Assembly (NCBI GenBank): GCA_031277535.1
Contig: JAITMD010000005.1
Location: 62,001 to 126,000 of the forward strand
Source of the DNA: Flavobacteriaceae bacterium
Lineage (GTDB): Bacteria; Bacteroidota; Bacteroidia; Flavobacteriales; Flavobacteriaceae
Direction of reading: 5' to 3'
DNA: 64,000 nucleotides
Shown here: positions 8,629 to 17,352 of the stretch, one piece after another
How the letters are laid out: each line of letters starts with the position of its first letter
How positions within the stretch are numbered: position 1 is the stretch's first letter
Notes under the pieces: generated by a model
Told to the model about the DNA's origin: nothing
The model's input: the letters and a program-made list of their open reading frames with translations, nothing else
Databases searched by the model: none
Program-made: the position numbers and the translations under genes

Positions 8629-10056
8629 ATGCTTAGACCTTGGAATATAGAAATGCAATTAGATAACAATAGTGCACAACCGTTATACCTTCAAATTGTG
8701 GATGCCATAGTAGCAGATATACAATCAGGACGATTGCAAAAAGGTATGGCTTTACCAGGTAGTCGTAAATTAGCACAAGATTTTAATGTAAACAGAAATA
8801 CGGTCGTTGAAGCATTGAATGTATTGTTAGCAGAAGGATATCTCATTTCTAAAGAGCGCAAAGGAACCTTTGTATCAGAAGAGGTTGAAACACTTATAGA
8901 TCAATTAACACCTGTAGAGGAAACAGAAGTAATAGAAGAAGAAAACTACCGCATTCGCTTTGAAGACGGGCATCCAGATAGCAAAATAGCTCCTGTAAAA
9001 GAATTAGCAAGAGCTTATCGTCAGATTTTTAACCGCAAAGCCAAATGGCAACGCATGGGCTATGTGAGTGAATATGGAGATTTAGCTTTTCGAAAAGCAA
9101 TGATTCAAATGCTCAACCAACAAAGGGGAATGAATGCTCTGCTGGATGAAATATGTATTACAAGAGGAAGTCAGATGGCGATGTATCTTATTGCGCAATG
9201 TCTTCTGGATAAAACAGATTGTGTTATGGTAGAAGTACCTGGCTATAGAGCTGCTTGGGCTGCTTTTGAACATGCAGGTGCTCAATTGCTTCCTGTAAAT
9301 GTTGACAAAGAAGGACTGTGTATAGAAGATGTGAAGAAGCACCTGGCACAGTCTAAAAATATAAAAGCAATCTATACCACCCCGCACCATCAATATCCAA
9401 CAACAGTAAGTCTTAGTTTAAAGAGAAGAAAAGAATTGGTGGAACTGTCAAATCAATATGGCTTTATCATTATAGAAGACGATTATGACAACGAGTTTCA
9501 CTACGCTCAAAAACCTATTTTACCACTATCCAGTTTGCCTTATCTCAAGCAGTATATTTACATAGGCACCATGAGTAAAGTGGTAGCCCCAGCTTTGCGT
9601 ATAGGGTTTGTGGTAACAAACAATAAAGCACTATTGCGTAGGATTGGTGATTTGCGCAAAATAATTGATGTACAAGGAGATGTAATTATGGAGCAGGCTA
9701 TTCTGCAACTGATTGAAGATGGAACTATAAAAAGGCACCTCAAACGAGCAACTTCTTTCTACAAAAAGAAGCGCAACGTTGCTGTCGAATTAGTAGAAAA
9801 ATATTTAGCCGAATGGGTTACTTATACTATTCCACAAGGAGGAATGGCTCTGTGGATTGCTCCCAAACAAGCTATTCGTTGGGATGTATTTAATGCTTTA
9901 CTAAAAAAAGAGCAAATTGCTATTTTACCTCCTCAGAGGTATGTGTTAGAAGGCAATGGCAATGGCTTTCGCCTTAGCTTTGGGGCTATGTCAGAAGAAC
10001 TATTAGAAGAGGGATTACGCGCATTGGCCAAAGCTTTTCAGTTGGCTACAGTATAA
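8629..10056 (+). CDS. MocR/PdxR-type PLP-dependent transcriptional regulator
   Basis: The protein is 475 residues from the ATG at 8629; a GTG lies one codon earlier. The N-terminal GntR winged helix (about 14-80: QPLYLQIVDAIVADIQSG, then PGSRKLAQDFNVNRNTVVEA) is joined to a fold-I aminotransferase domain with IIEDDYDNEFHY and the PLP-lysine motif GTMSKVVAPALRIGF. This fusion defines the MocR subfamily; PdxR and GabR are known examples that respond to PLP or its adducts. No pdxS/pdxT or GABA genes are nearby, so the target may be the pirin-OsmC-GNAT run that follows after 107 bases, or the divergent GNAT gene. That is inference. Confidence 0.9.
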   Translation: MLRPWNIEMQLDNNSAQPLYLQIVDAIVADIQSGRLQKGMALPGSRKLAQDFNVNRNTVVEALNVLLAEGYLISKERKGTFVSEEVETLIDQLTPVEETEVIEEENYRIRFEDGHPDSKIAPVKELARAYRQIFNRKAKWQRMGYVSEYGDLAFRKAMIQMLNQQRGMNALLDEICITRGSQMAMYLIAQCLLDKTDCVMVEVPGYRAAWAAFEHAGAQLLPVNVDKEGLCIEDVKKHLAQSKNIKAIYTTPHHQYPTTVSLSLKRRKELVELSNQYGFIIIEDDYDNEFHYAQKPILPLSSLPYLKQYIYIGTMSKVVAPALRIGFVVTNNKALLRRIGDLRKIIDVQGDVIMEQAILQLIEDGTIKRHLKRATSFYKKKRNVAVELVEKYLAEWVTYTIPQGGMALWIAPKQAIRWDVFNALLKKEQIAILPPQRYVLEGNGNGFRLSFGAMSEELLEEGLRALAKAFQLATV

Positions 10057-10163
10057 AAAAGAAAAGATATTAGCCCTTGATGTTGTGGTTTCTTAATATA
10101 GATTAAGTCGCTAAACGGACTAAAATAGCTATCTTTACATTAGTGAATTTTAAGTCTTAAACA

Positions 10164-11078
10164 ATGTCAAATATCGGTTTAGTAATAGAAGAAAGAGCAG
10201 CAAGTATAGGTAATTTTATGGTAGGGCGTTTATTGCCATTTCGCCAAAAGCGAATGGTGGGGCCTTTTTCGTTTATCGACCATATGGGGCCTGTTGCTAT
10301 TAACGAACGCACTAATTTAGATGTTGATCCACATCCTCATATTGGATTATCTACATTAACCTATTTATTTGAAGGCGAAATTATGCACCGAGATAGTATA
10401 GGTAGTTTAGAACGCATTACACCAGGCGCAGTTAACTGGATGACAGCGGGAAAAGGTGTTGTGCACTCTGAACGTATGCCAGAAGATATGCATGATAAAA
10501 ATGCACTATTACACGGACTGCAAATATGGATTGCTTTGCCTAAAGAATTGCAAGAAATAGAACCAAGTTTCCAACATATTGAAGCAAAAGATCTACCTAC
10601 ATGGGAAGAAAACGGTGTGCACTTCAAATTAATTGCAGGTGAAGCATTAGGTAAAAAATCACCTGTAGCGGTATATAGTCCTTTGTATTTTATAGAAATA
10701 AAAAGTACAGATAAAACAAAGATTAGTATTGGAGAGGGATTGTATGGAGAATCTGCCTTATATATTTTAGAAGGAAAGGTAATGAGTGAAGGCAATGCCT
10801 ATGAACCTAAACACATATTGATTGCCAATGACAGTAAACTGTGTGAGTTTGAAATGGAAGCTAATACAACTGTATATATCTTTGGAGGAGAAGTACTGCC
10901 AGAAGAACGCTATATTTTATGGAATTTTGTTTCGGATGATGTTCAAAGATTAGAACAAGCTAAAGAAGATTGGATTGCTCAAAATCAGAAAGCTTTTCCT
11001 TTGATTCCTGGAGATAGTGATTCTTATGTTCCTTTTCCAGAAGAAATGAAGTTATTTAAAAACAAACAAAACAGTTAA
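10164..11078 (+). CDS. Pirin family protein
   Basis: The 304-residue bicupin contains the pirin metal-site pattern DVDPHPHIGLSTLTYLFEGE, then GVVHSERM with further His and Glu ligands, and LHGLQIWIALP. Known bacterial pirins bind Fe(II); some, such as YhhW, have quercetinase activity and others have unknown roles. It is the first gene of a tight run with OsmC (1-base gap) and a small GNAT, suggesting a redox or stress context. Confidence 0.93.
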   Translation: MSNIGLVIEERAASIGNFMVGRLLPFRQKRMVGPFSFIDHMGPVAINERTNLDVDPHPHIGLSTLTYLFEGEIMHRDSIGSLERITPGAVNWMTAGKGVVHSERMPEDMHDKNALLHGLQIWIALPKELQEIEPSFQHIEAKDLPTWEENGVHFKLIAGEALGKKSPVAVYSPLYFIEIKSTDKTKISIGEGLYGESALYILEGKVMSEGNAYEPKHILIANDSKLCEFEMEANTTVYIFGGEVLPEERYILWNFVSDDVQRLEQAKEDWIAQNQKAFPLIPGDSDSYVPFPEEMKLFKNKQNS

Positions 11079-11079
11079 T

Positions 11080-11472
11080 ATGCAGGCAAAAGTGATAGCT
11101 ACTTTAGGGCAAGAATTATATTATACAGAAGTGGTAGCAGGAAGTAATACCTTAATTACAGACGAACCAACAGATTTAGGAGGCGGAAACAAGGGGTTTA
11201 ATCCTTTTGAAGTATTAGCTACTTCTTTAGCAAGCTGTACAGCGGCAACTTTAAAAATGTATATGGATCGCAAGCAATGGGTTGTAGATCGCATTCAAGT
11301 AGAGGTAGAGGCAACACAAGAAGGAAGTATTACTAAATTTAATCGGGCGATTACTTTTGAAGGAGGTACGTTGGGCGAAGAGGAAAAAAAGCGCTTATTA
11401 CTTATTGCTAATAAATGCCCTATACACAAGGTATTAACAGGAGAAAACAGCATAGAAACAGAACTAAAATAA
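11080..11472 (+). CDS. OsmC/Ohr family protein
   Basis: The 130-residue protein has both conserved cysteines of the OsmC family: one in SLASCTAATLKMYM and one in ANKCPIHKVL. Family members reduce organic or fatty-acid hydroperoxides with this thiol pair. It starts one base after the pirin stop and so is probably cotranscribed and translationally coupled. Confidence 0.93.
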   Translation: MQAKVIATLGQELYYTEVVAGSNTLITDEPTDLGGGNKGFNPFEVLATSLASCTAATLKMYMDRKQWVVDRIQVEVEATQEGSITKFNRAITFEGGTLGEEEKKRLLLIANKCPIHKVLTGENSIETELK

Positions 11473-11479
11473 AATTATT

Positions 11480-11767
11480 ATGGAAATTAAACACAGTATT
11501 TTAGGAAACAAAGGAGAGTTTGTTGCATTACAAGATGGCAAACGAGCTGGAGAAATGACTTATTCAGTCGCTGGTTCAGAACTAATCATTGTAGATCATA
11601 CAGGAGTAGAAGATGAATTTAAAGGACTGGGTGTAGGAAAGCGAATCTTATTAGATGGTGTAGTAAAATATGCACGTGAACACAAAATAAAGGTTATGCC
11701 TTTATGTCCATTTGCAAAGGCAATGTTTGAAAAAATGCCAGAGATTCATGATGTTTTAGCAAAATAA
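11480..11767 (+). CDS. Small GNAT-like N-acetyltransferase (YjdJ/NATD1-like)
   Basis: The 95-residue single-domain protein has DEFKGLGVGKRILLDGVVKY, the acetyl-CoA loop, and a C-terminal MPLCPFAKAMFEK motif. These are typical of the compact GNAT family COG2388. It is the last gene of the pirin-OsmC run (7-base gap), followed by a strong terminator. The substrate is unknown. Confidence 0.9.
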   Translation: MEIKHSILGNKGEFVALQDGKRAGEMTYSVAGSELIIVDHTGVEDEFKGLGVGKRILLDGVVKYAREHKIKVMPLCPFAKAMFEKMPEIHDVLAK

Positions 11768-11770
11768 ACA

Positions 11771-11805
11771 AAAGGGGGACAGCTTATTGTCCCCCTTTTA
11801 TTTTA
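11771..11805. terminator. Hairpin terminator after the pirin-OsmC-GNAT run
   Basis: A perfect 11-bp G/C-rich stem (11771-11781 with 11788-11798) is followed by T-rich sequence on the plus strand. It probably also serves the convergent TPR gene. Confidence 0.9.
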
Positions 11806-11837
11806 CCATCTATTGCCTTCTATTATTTTTTGTACAA

Positions 11838-12653
11838 CTAATTTTCTTTGTAATTAGGAATCAACCACTTGGCCATATGCCAATTTACTTGATAAGGATA
11901 TCGCTCATAAAAAGCATCATCTTCTGTAAATGTATAACCATGTTCAAAATTGCTTTTAGCTTCTCGCATTATTACTTCTGCTTTAGCTTGCTCTTTTAAT
12001 TGAATAAGACAAAGTCCTTTGTAATATTGAGCGTCAGAAAACTTAGGATATTCTGCTAATGCTTTATTCAGATAAGTAATTGCAGTATCATACTTTCTCA
12101 ATTCGTACTGAATAACTCCCATGTAAAATAAATCAAGAAAATGAAGCCATGAGGCACCTTGATTTTTTGTGGTGCGTTCAAAGTCTTTCAATAAGATTTG
12201 TTCCGCTTTTTCGAATTGATTGAGTTGTAGATAGCAAAGAGCAATATAGAATTGATAGGAATGATCATTTTCATAATTGTAACCAAACTCTTTTTGTGCC
12301 ATTTCTAAGTCAACAATAGCTCCTTTGTAGTCTTTTTGAAATATACATTTTAAGTACCCTCTTCGACTTAAGTAATTTTTTCGATTGTATTGTACTACCT
12401 TATCGTAACATTGTATTGCTAAGTCGTATTTTCTCATCTTCCAATAGGGTAAAGCTTTATTCTGCCATAGCACAGCAATAGTTGAATCTTGCTGAATACC
12501 AGCGTCTATATAGTCATTCCATTGTTGTGTAGTGTAGTGATACCTGTAAGCGCCATTTGTTAGATACTTTTCAACAATTTGTTCTTGTTTGGATTGGCCA
12601 TTACATTGTGCACCAATCAAAAAGAAAAAGAATGGAATAAATAATTTTATCAT
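11838..12653 (-). CDS. Secreted or periplasmic tetratricopeptide-repeat protein
   Basis: The 271-residue protein begins with a hydrophobic signal segment (MIKLFIPFFFFLIGAQC). It then has several TPR-like helix pairs, for example KMRKYDLAIQCYDKVVQYN, GVIQYELRKYDTAITYLNKA and YYKGLCLIQLKEQAKAEVIM. TPR repeats bind partner proteins; none is indicated here. The cysteine at about 17 is not preceded by a canonical lipobox. Copy A of the dispersed element lies about 300 bases upstream on the opposite strand. Confidence 0.8.
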   Translation of the reverse strand: MIKLFIPFFFFLIGAQCNGQSKQEQIVEKYLTNGAYRYHYTTQQWNDYIDAGIQQDSTIAVLWQNKALPYWKMRKYDLAIQCYDKVVQYNRKNYLSRRGYLKCIFQKDYKGAIVDLEMAQKEFGYNYENDHSYQFYIALCYLQLNQFEKAEQILLKDFERTTKNQGASWLHFLDLFYMGVIQYELRKYDTAITYLNKALAEYPKFSDAQYYKGLCLIQLKEQAKAEVIMREAKSNFEHGYTFTEDDAFYERYPYQVNWHMAKWLIPNYKEN

Positions 12654-12957
12654 AAGTACAATACTTTGCTTTTTAAATTAGGATATACGTTTTATCCAAT
12701 CTATTAAGCATTGCAATAAAGAGACGCTTTTAAAAAATTAGATAACCTAAAATATAAAAAAAAGTGATACTGCGAACCAAAACCTTCTGCTGATAGCTTA
12801 AATTTGTATTGTAGGTTGTTATTGCTAAAATTTTCTTAATTTGGTACTTATTATTTCTTGTTAAAAAATTAACAAAAATAAGCGAATTAGAACTGCTTTT
12901 TATGTGTTTTTAAATGCATCAAACCCAGTGATAGCAAGACTTAATACTGTTTAAAAG
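12654..12957. other. Intergenic, AT-rich, no gene seen
   Basis: No coding frame. A TAAATTTG sequence on the plus strand (12799-12806) fits the -7 consensus but has no gene after it other than the repeated element beginning near 12958. Confidence 0.4.
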
Positions 12958-13150
12958 TGGTTTTGTTCCGCCTTTGTTCTGAGACGCTTCGGAAAAAGCA
13001 CGGAAAATAGGGGGTATTTCCGAACGATGTCCGAACAACGTTCGAATAAAGCCATATAAACACTGGGATTGCAGAGATAAAAAGAATGTTAAATTTTCCT
13101 GTGAGAGTTAAAAAAATAAACAGTAAATGGTGTTTTTTACTGTTTTAATT
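12958..13150 (+). ncRNA. Dispersed intergenic element, copy A (candidate small RNA)
   Basis: It aligns with 45797-45990 over its whole length. The shared core (12987-13070) contains TTCGGAAAAA, GGAAAATAGGGGGT, TTTCCGAAC, GTCCGAACAA, CGAATAAAG and CACTGGGATT in the same order and spacing. Both copies start with a -7-like box (here TGGTTTTG, one mismatch), include the inverted pair TTCGGAAA/TTTCCGAA, and end in a hairpin (here a perfect 10-bp stem, 13118-13127 with 13136-13145). A small RNA with terminator is my preferred reading. The alternative is a degenerate repeat that once encoded a peptide, since 36 codons stay colinear between copies. Confidence 0.5.
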
Positions 13151-13271
13151 CTTGAGATTTCTTAAAAAAAGGATAGGCCTTTTTTTGTTTTTTAAGGATA
13201 CACAAAGGTATGAATAAAAAGTATATTTTACAATTTTAAATGACTGATTATCTTGAGGAAAGCCTACACAA

Positions 13272-14315
13272 CTATTCAGATTTAACTCTATCTCGATACA
13301 CATATCCTTTCTGCCCATTCATAGCCTCTACAAATAACCAATTCTCTGTGTTATCAAGCACTTTAATATGTTCTCCTGATTTTATCTGTTTGATAATCGC
13401 TGTCTGCGTGCCTTTACCTTTACGGAGATTAGTATATCCATCAGGATCACTTATTTTATTCTTAGAATATTTATCTGTTATATACGGTAAAATTTTATCA
13501 ATAGTAGAGAAAGTAGGATTATATCCCTCTTTAATATCTAATTTACCATTTAATGAATCTTTATATTGCTTTTTATTCTTAGCATTATTAATATCAGTTT
13601 GAGAAAAGATGTAAAACTTATTCAATGTTTTCACTGCTAAGAAATCTTCCTGATCTATAGCCATTTTCATTAGATCATTTAGTATATCCTGTTTAAACTT
13701 ATATTTCGTTACAAAGTACTCTAACCATGAATTATCTATAAAATAAGGGACATGTATAAAAGTTCTATCACTTATTAATAAAGATAATTCTGGATACACA
13801 CTTACAAAATCTTCTCCTTTAAAATTCATAGCTTCATAAAGCTTAAACTTCTCTTTAAATTCTTGTATTTCTGGATCGTTCTTATTCAGATCTTTTGGAG
13901 TAAATCTAATTATACTACTTTCATTAAACAATCCATCTATATTTATTCTATTATAAAAGAAACAAGCAATAACCTTATTCCATAACTCGTTATTGTATTT
14001 TAAGATAACTGGATTATCTGGGTCAACAGTTTCATTGAGCATTAGTTTTTGTTCTTTTTTAAGCACAACCCAAGCAACAATATTCTCTCTCTCGTTTTTT
14101 ATATAAAAACCCACTGTCATTTCATGAGCATTGATGCTATCTACTCTGGCTATAAATCGCTCTATTCCAAGTTTAGATTTAGTTTTAGATGGATTGTGTA
14201 TATTTGAGGTATATATTAACTCAGTAAGCATCTCAGAACAATCCTCTGATTTCGTATTTTGTCCTTGACAAACTGTTGTAAAGAACAATATTATTATTAA
14301 ACAGTACTTCATCAT
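13272..14315 (-). CDS. Secreted SH3-domain protein
   Basis: The 347-residue protein has an N-terminal signal peptide (MMKYCLIIILFFTTVCQG). It has a long central region without a recognisable family and a C-terminal bacterial SH3 domain (about 285-347: DGYTNLRKGKGTQTAIIKQI through WLFVEAMNGQKGYVYRD). Bacterial SH3b domains often bind cell-wall or peptide ligands. A decayed copy of the same kind of C-terminus lies immediately upstream (14323-14469), implying a former tandem pair. Confidence 0.8.
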   Translation of the reverse strand: MMKYCLIIILFFTTVCQGQNTKSEDCSEMLTELIYTSNIHNPSKTKSKLGIERFIARVDSINAHEMTVGFYIKNERENIVAWVVLKKEQKLMLNETVDPDNPVILKYNNELWNKVIACFFYNRINIDGLFNESSIIRFTPKDLNKNDPEIQEFKEKFKLYEAMNFKGEDFVSVYPELSLLISDRTFIHVPYFIDNSWLEYFVTKYKFKQDILNDLMKMAIDQEDFLAVKTLNKFYIFSQTDINNAKNKKQYKDSLNGKLDIKEGYNPTFSTIDKILPYITDKYSKNKISDPDGYTNLRKGKGTQTAIIKQIKSGEHIKVLDNTENWLFVEAMNGQKGYVYRDRVKSE

Positions 14316-14322
14316 TCTGACT

Positions 14323-14469
14323 TTACTCTATTTCGATATATCCTTTTTGTTCATTCATAGTCTTTACTACTAACCAATTCTCTTTGTGAAAGAGATCTAA
14401 ATCACTATCACAATATTTTATTTTTTCTATTTCTTTAATAAAATAATACTTTTTACCCTTTAGGCTATT
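14323..14469 (-). pseudogene. Remnant of an SH3-domain paralogue
   Basis: A minus-strand frame of 48 codons, bounded upstream by a stop, encodes a C-terminus with HKENWLVVKTMNEQKGYIEI. This parallels NTENWLFVEAMNGQKGYVYR in the neighbouring SH3 protein. It has no start codon or signal peptide, so it is the 3' leftover of a duplicated gene. Confidence 0.65.
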
Positions 14470-14695
14470 CTACTAAATTACGATAACTTTTTATAAATCA
14501 ATGTACTGGATTACTTTTTTGTAACTTTGAATGAAATACTTAATTAGGTAGTAATGTTTTAAATTAAAAATAAACAAGGATAAAAATATTAATAGTTTTA
14601 GGTATAGATAACTAATTGTAAATATGATAAATATCATCTTTTATCTTATGTTTTTTAGGGAATTTCCGTTCCTTAAAATTTAATAAAACATTTAC

Positions 14696-16501
14696 ATGAA
14701 TTTAAAACCAATACACTCTTTTCACATACCTGTGATGGGGTTGGCCTACACGATTGATAGCCCTATTCGAGTAGCTCAATATGGGATATCATCTACTATA
14801 TCGGTTATGGACGACGAACTAATAGAACGCATGAATCGCTTCTATTGTGAGAAATTTGAACTGCCTTATGCCGAAATCTCTAAAAAGATAGAAGACTTTA
14901 GAGCCAAGCGAATTACAGCTTACTTAAATACATTGGATACTATTGTAAAAACAAAATTCAATAATTTAAAACAAACTTTGCTTGACAGTAAGAAAGACTT
15001 AGAGACTTATAAAGATAGTTTGCCAAACGTATCTACTATTCGCAAAACATTGCAAAAACACATTGATGAAAAACTTTCTATAGAAAACCTAAAGAATGTG
15101 ATTGATCAGTATTTGCATCCAGGAGAAATAGATGTAAACATTATGACAAAGGTCGATCGGGAAAACTTTAATAAAAAAGAAGCACTTCCTGTAGAATATA
15201 ATGATGCACATGCTGCTTTAAGAGGATTTGCTAATAGTACTTTGAACTCTTCTGTAGTTTTATCAGCAGGGATGAATCCAAGGTTGTTTAGTTACTTCGA
15301 GCAATTTGATAGTTTTTTTCCTGATTCTGTATTGGGCTTACAGAAGAAGATTATATTGAAAGTAAGTGATTTTAGATCAGCTCTTATACAAGGGAATTTT
15401 TTAGCAAAAAAAGGATTATGGGTTTCTGAATATCGCATTGAATCTGGGCTAAATTGTGGAGGACATGCGTTTGCAACTGATGGGCTATTATTAGGCGTAA
15501 TCTTACAAGAATTTAAGGAGAGAAAACAAGAGCTTATTGATTCTACTTTCGAATTGATGTCTAAAGCTTTAGTACAAAAAGGGAAGTATGTTCCTTCTGT
15601 TCCTTTGGAATTAAAAATTACTGCTCAAGGTGGGGTAGGAACAGCAATGGAACATCAATTCTTATTAGATCATTATCAATTGGACTCTGTTGGTTGGGGA
15701 TCACCTTTTTTGTTGGTGCCAGAAGCAACTTCTGTAGATGCTGCAACACGTAAACTTTTAATAAACGCCAAAGAAGAAGATTTATACCTTAGTACAATTT
15801 CTCCTTTAGGAATTCCTTTTAACAGTGTAAAAGGCACTACTAATGAAGCAATACGCATGCATAGAATAGTAGAGGATAAAGCAGGGAGTTCTTGTCCGCG
15901 CAAGTATTTAGCACTGAATAAAACACATGATAAAGAAGGATTGTGTACCGCTTCTCGCAAATACCAACAGATTGAATTAGATCAATTGATGCTCCATAAG
16001 GCAAATTATACAACAGAAGAATTTAAGGCTAAGTTTGATCAAATAACAGAAAAGTCGTGTTTGTGTATTGGTTTAGCCAATGCTTCTTTAATAGAACACG
16101 ATTTACCTGTAAAAGGGGAGAAGCAGGGTATTGTAGTATGTCCAGGTCCAAATATTGCTTATTTTGACAAGGAAGTTTCTCTTAAACAAATGGTTCAGCA
16201 TATTTATGGGAATGATAATATTGCGGCAAAAACTTTGCGTCCTCACTTCTTTATTAAGGAACTTCGCATGTATATTGATCATTTGAAAAAAGAAGTAAAA
16301 GAGTTGAAACAAGAATATTCAGCTATGAAGCTAAAACAAATAGAGAAGCTTAAAGCTAATCTGTTATTGGGAATTACTTATTATAAGGATTTATTTACTT
16401 TTGATATGCAATACTTTGTAGATGAAAAAGAGCAAGCATTAAATGAGTTAATAAAAATAGAAACAGATTTAATTGGAAATTATAATCTTGTGCAAGAATA
16501 A
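14696..16501 (+). CDS. Conserved 601-residue protein with clustered cysteine motifs, function unknown
   Basis: I recognise the style of a conserved Bacteroidota protein but know no function. The N-terminus (IPVMGLAYTIDSPIRVAQYG) and the glycine motif TAQGGVGTAMEH near 310 resemble FMN-type TIM barrels such as nitronate monooxygenase; that is inference. Cysteine motifs stand out: LNCGGH (Cys254), SSCPRK near 400, LCTASRKYQ near 417, SCLCIGL near 456 and VVCPGPN near 483. Together they could hold an iron-sulfur cluster or metal. A coiled-coil-like stretch lies at about 60-140 and another at 510-560. There is no signal peptide. It is monocistronic with a strong terminator. Confidence 0.7.
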   Translation: MNLKPIHSFHIPVMGLAYTIDSPIRVAQYGISSTISVMDDELIERMNRFYCEKFELPYAEISKKIEDFRAKRITAYLNTLDTIVKTKFNNLKQTLLDSKKDLETYKDSLPNVSTIRKTLQKHIDEKLSIENLKNVIDQYLHPGEIDVNIMTKVDRENFNKKEALPVEYNDAHAALRGFANSTLNSSVVLSAGMNPRLFSYFEQFDSFFPDSVLGLQKKIILKVSDFRSALIQGNFLAKKGLWVSEYRIESGLNCGGHAFATDGLLLGVILQEFKERKQELIDSTFELMSKALVQKGKYVPSVPLELKITAQGGVGTAMEHQFLLDHYQLDSVGWGSPFLLVPEATSVDAATRKLLINAKEEDLYLSTISPLGIPFNSVKGTTNEAIRMHRIVEDKAGSSCPRKYLALNKTHDKEGLCTASRKYQQIELDQLMLHKANYTTEEFKAKFDQITEKSCLCIGLANASLIEHDLPVKGEKQGIVVCPGPNIAYFDKEVSLKQMVQHIYGNDNIAAKTLRPHFFIKELRMYIDHLKKEVKELKQEYSAMKLKQIEKLKANLLLGITYYKDLFTFDMQYFVDEKEQALNELIKIETDLIGNYNLVQE

Positions 16502-16521
16502 TTGATCCAAGGTTTTTATAG

Positions 16522-16558
16522 AAAGAGGGAATAGGTTGTGGCTATTCCCTCTTTTTTT
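16522..16558 (+). terminator. Rho-independent terminator
   Basis: A perfect 13-bp stem (16522-16534 with 16542-16554) with a 7-base loop runs into a stretch of T after the 601-residue gene. Confidence 0.92.
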
Positions 16559-16636
16559 ATACTTTCTAATGATTATTTCTTCTTTTTATTAAATTTAATG
16601 TATTTCTTTGAATTGCGATAAAATAGAGCAGAGTAC

Positions 16637-16669
16637 TTTGTTAAAAATCCTTTTAATCGTGTATTTTTG
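16637..16669 (+). promoter_or_regulatory. Promoter of the DUF2459-YihY pair
   Basis: A -33 TTTG (16637-16640) and a -7 TATTTTTG (16662-16669) are separated by 21 bases, fitting the Bacteroidota primary sigma consensus. The ATG lies 18 bases further on. Confidence 0.7.
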
Positions 16670-16687
16670 TACTAAATGGATTAGTAA

Positions 16688-17350
16688 ATGAAGAAAGTGT
16701 TTACTTATGGTAAATGGTTTACCTTTTGTTTTTTAGGTTTTATTATTTTATATATTGTTTTGTTTACTATTCTTTCTACGATAACAATTGATAATCGTAA
16801 AATTGTTAAAGCAGACCACAATATCCCTATTTATTTATCCACTAATGGCGTACATACTGATTTTATATTGCCTGTGTCCAATTCTGTTGTCAATTGGGAA
16901 CAAGAGTTAGGAGAGCAATACAAAGATATAGTTTGGCTTGGTTTTGGCTGGGGAGATAGAGGATTTTATATTGATACTCCAGAATGGAAAGATTTGAAAG
17001 CAGGTACTGCAATTAATGCTTTATTTGGCTTAGGACAATCTGCAATGCATGTAACACAATATAAAAATATTAGAACAGATAAAGATTGTATTATGCTTTA
17101 TCTAAGTAACTCAGAATATGATTTATTGGTTAATTATATTAAGCAAAGCTTTAATAGGGATATAGCAAATAAACCGATTGAAGTACATGCAGCAGGATAT
17201 AGTACATACGATAGATTTTATGAGGCTGTTGGAAATTACAGTATGTTTTACACGTGTAATTCGTGGGCTAATCAAGGATTAAAAAAGGCTGGACAACCAG
17301 CTGCATTATGGACATTAACAGATTGGGGAATTTTTAGAAACTACAGATAA
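16688..17350 (+). CDS. TIGR02117/DUF2459 family protein
   Basis: The 220-residue protein has one N-terminal membrane segment (about 10-33). A DUF2459 domain follows, with the motifs NGVHTDFILPV, WLGFGWGDRGFYIDTP, AMHVTQY and TCNSWANQGLKKAG. The conserved His, Asp and Cys suggest an enzyme-like extracytoplasmic domain, but the family has no known reaction. It is followed after 2 bases by the YihY-type gene, so the two are almost surely cotranscribed. Confidence 0.9.
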   Translation: MKKVFTYGKWFTFCFLGFIILYIVLFTILSTITIDNRKIVKADHNIPIYLSTNGVHTDFILPVSNSVVNWEQELGEQYKDIVWLGFGWGDRGFYIDTPEWKDLKAGTAINALFGLGQSAMHVTQYKNIRTDKDCIMLYLSNSEYDLLVNYIKQSFNRDIANKPIEVHAAGYSTYDRFYEAVGNYSMFYTCNSWANQGLKKAGQPAALWTLTDWGIFRNYR

Positions 17351-17352
17351 AA

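Noticed and set aside
12987..13045. CCGAAC units as a CRISPR-like or satellite repeat
   Set aside because: Only three short degenerate units at about 11-base spacing, with no spacers and no cas genes.
12924..13067. Long-range CCCAGTG/CACTGGG pairing in copy A as a conserved closing stem
   Set aside because: The matching left arm is absent from copy B, so it is not supported by the comparison.
13240..13602. 120-codon plus-strand frame
   Set aside because: It is the antisense shadow of the SH3-domain protein gene.
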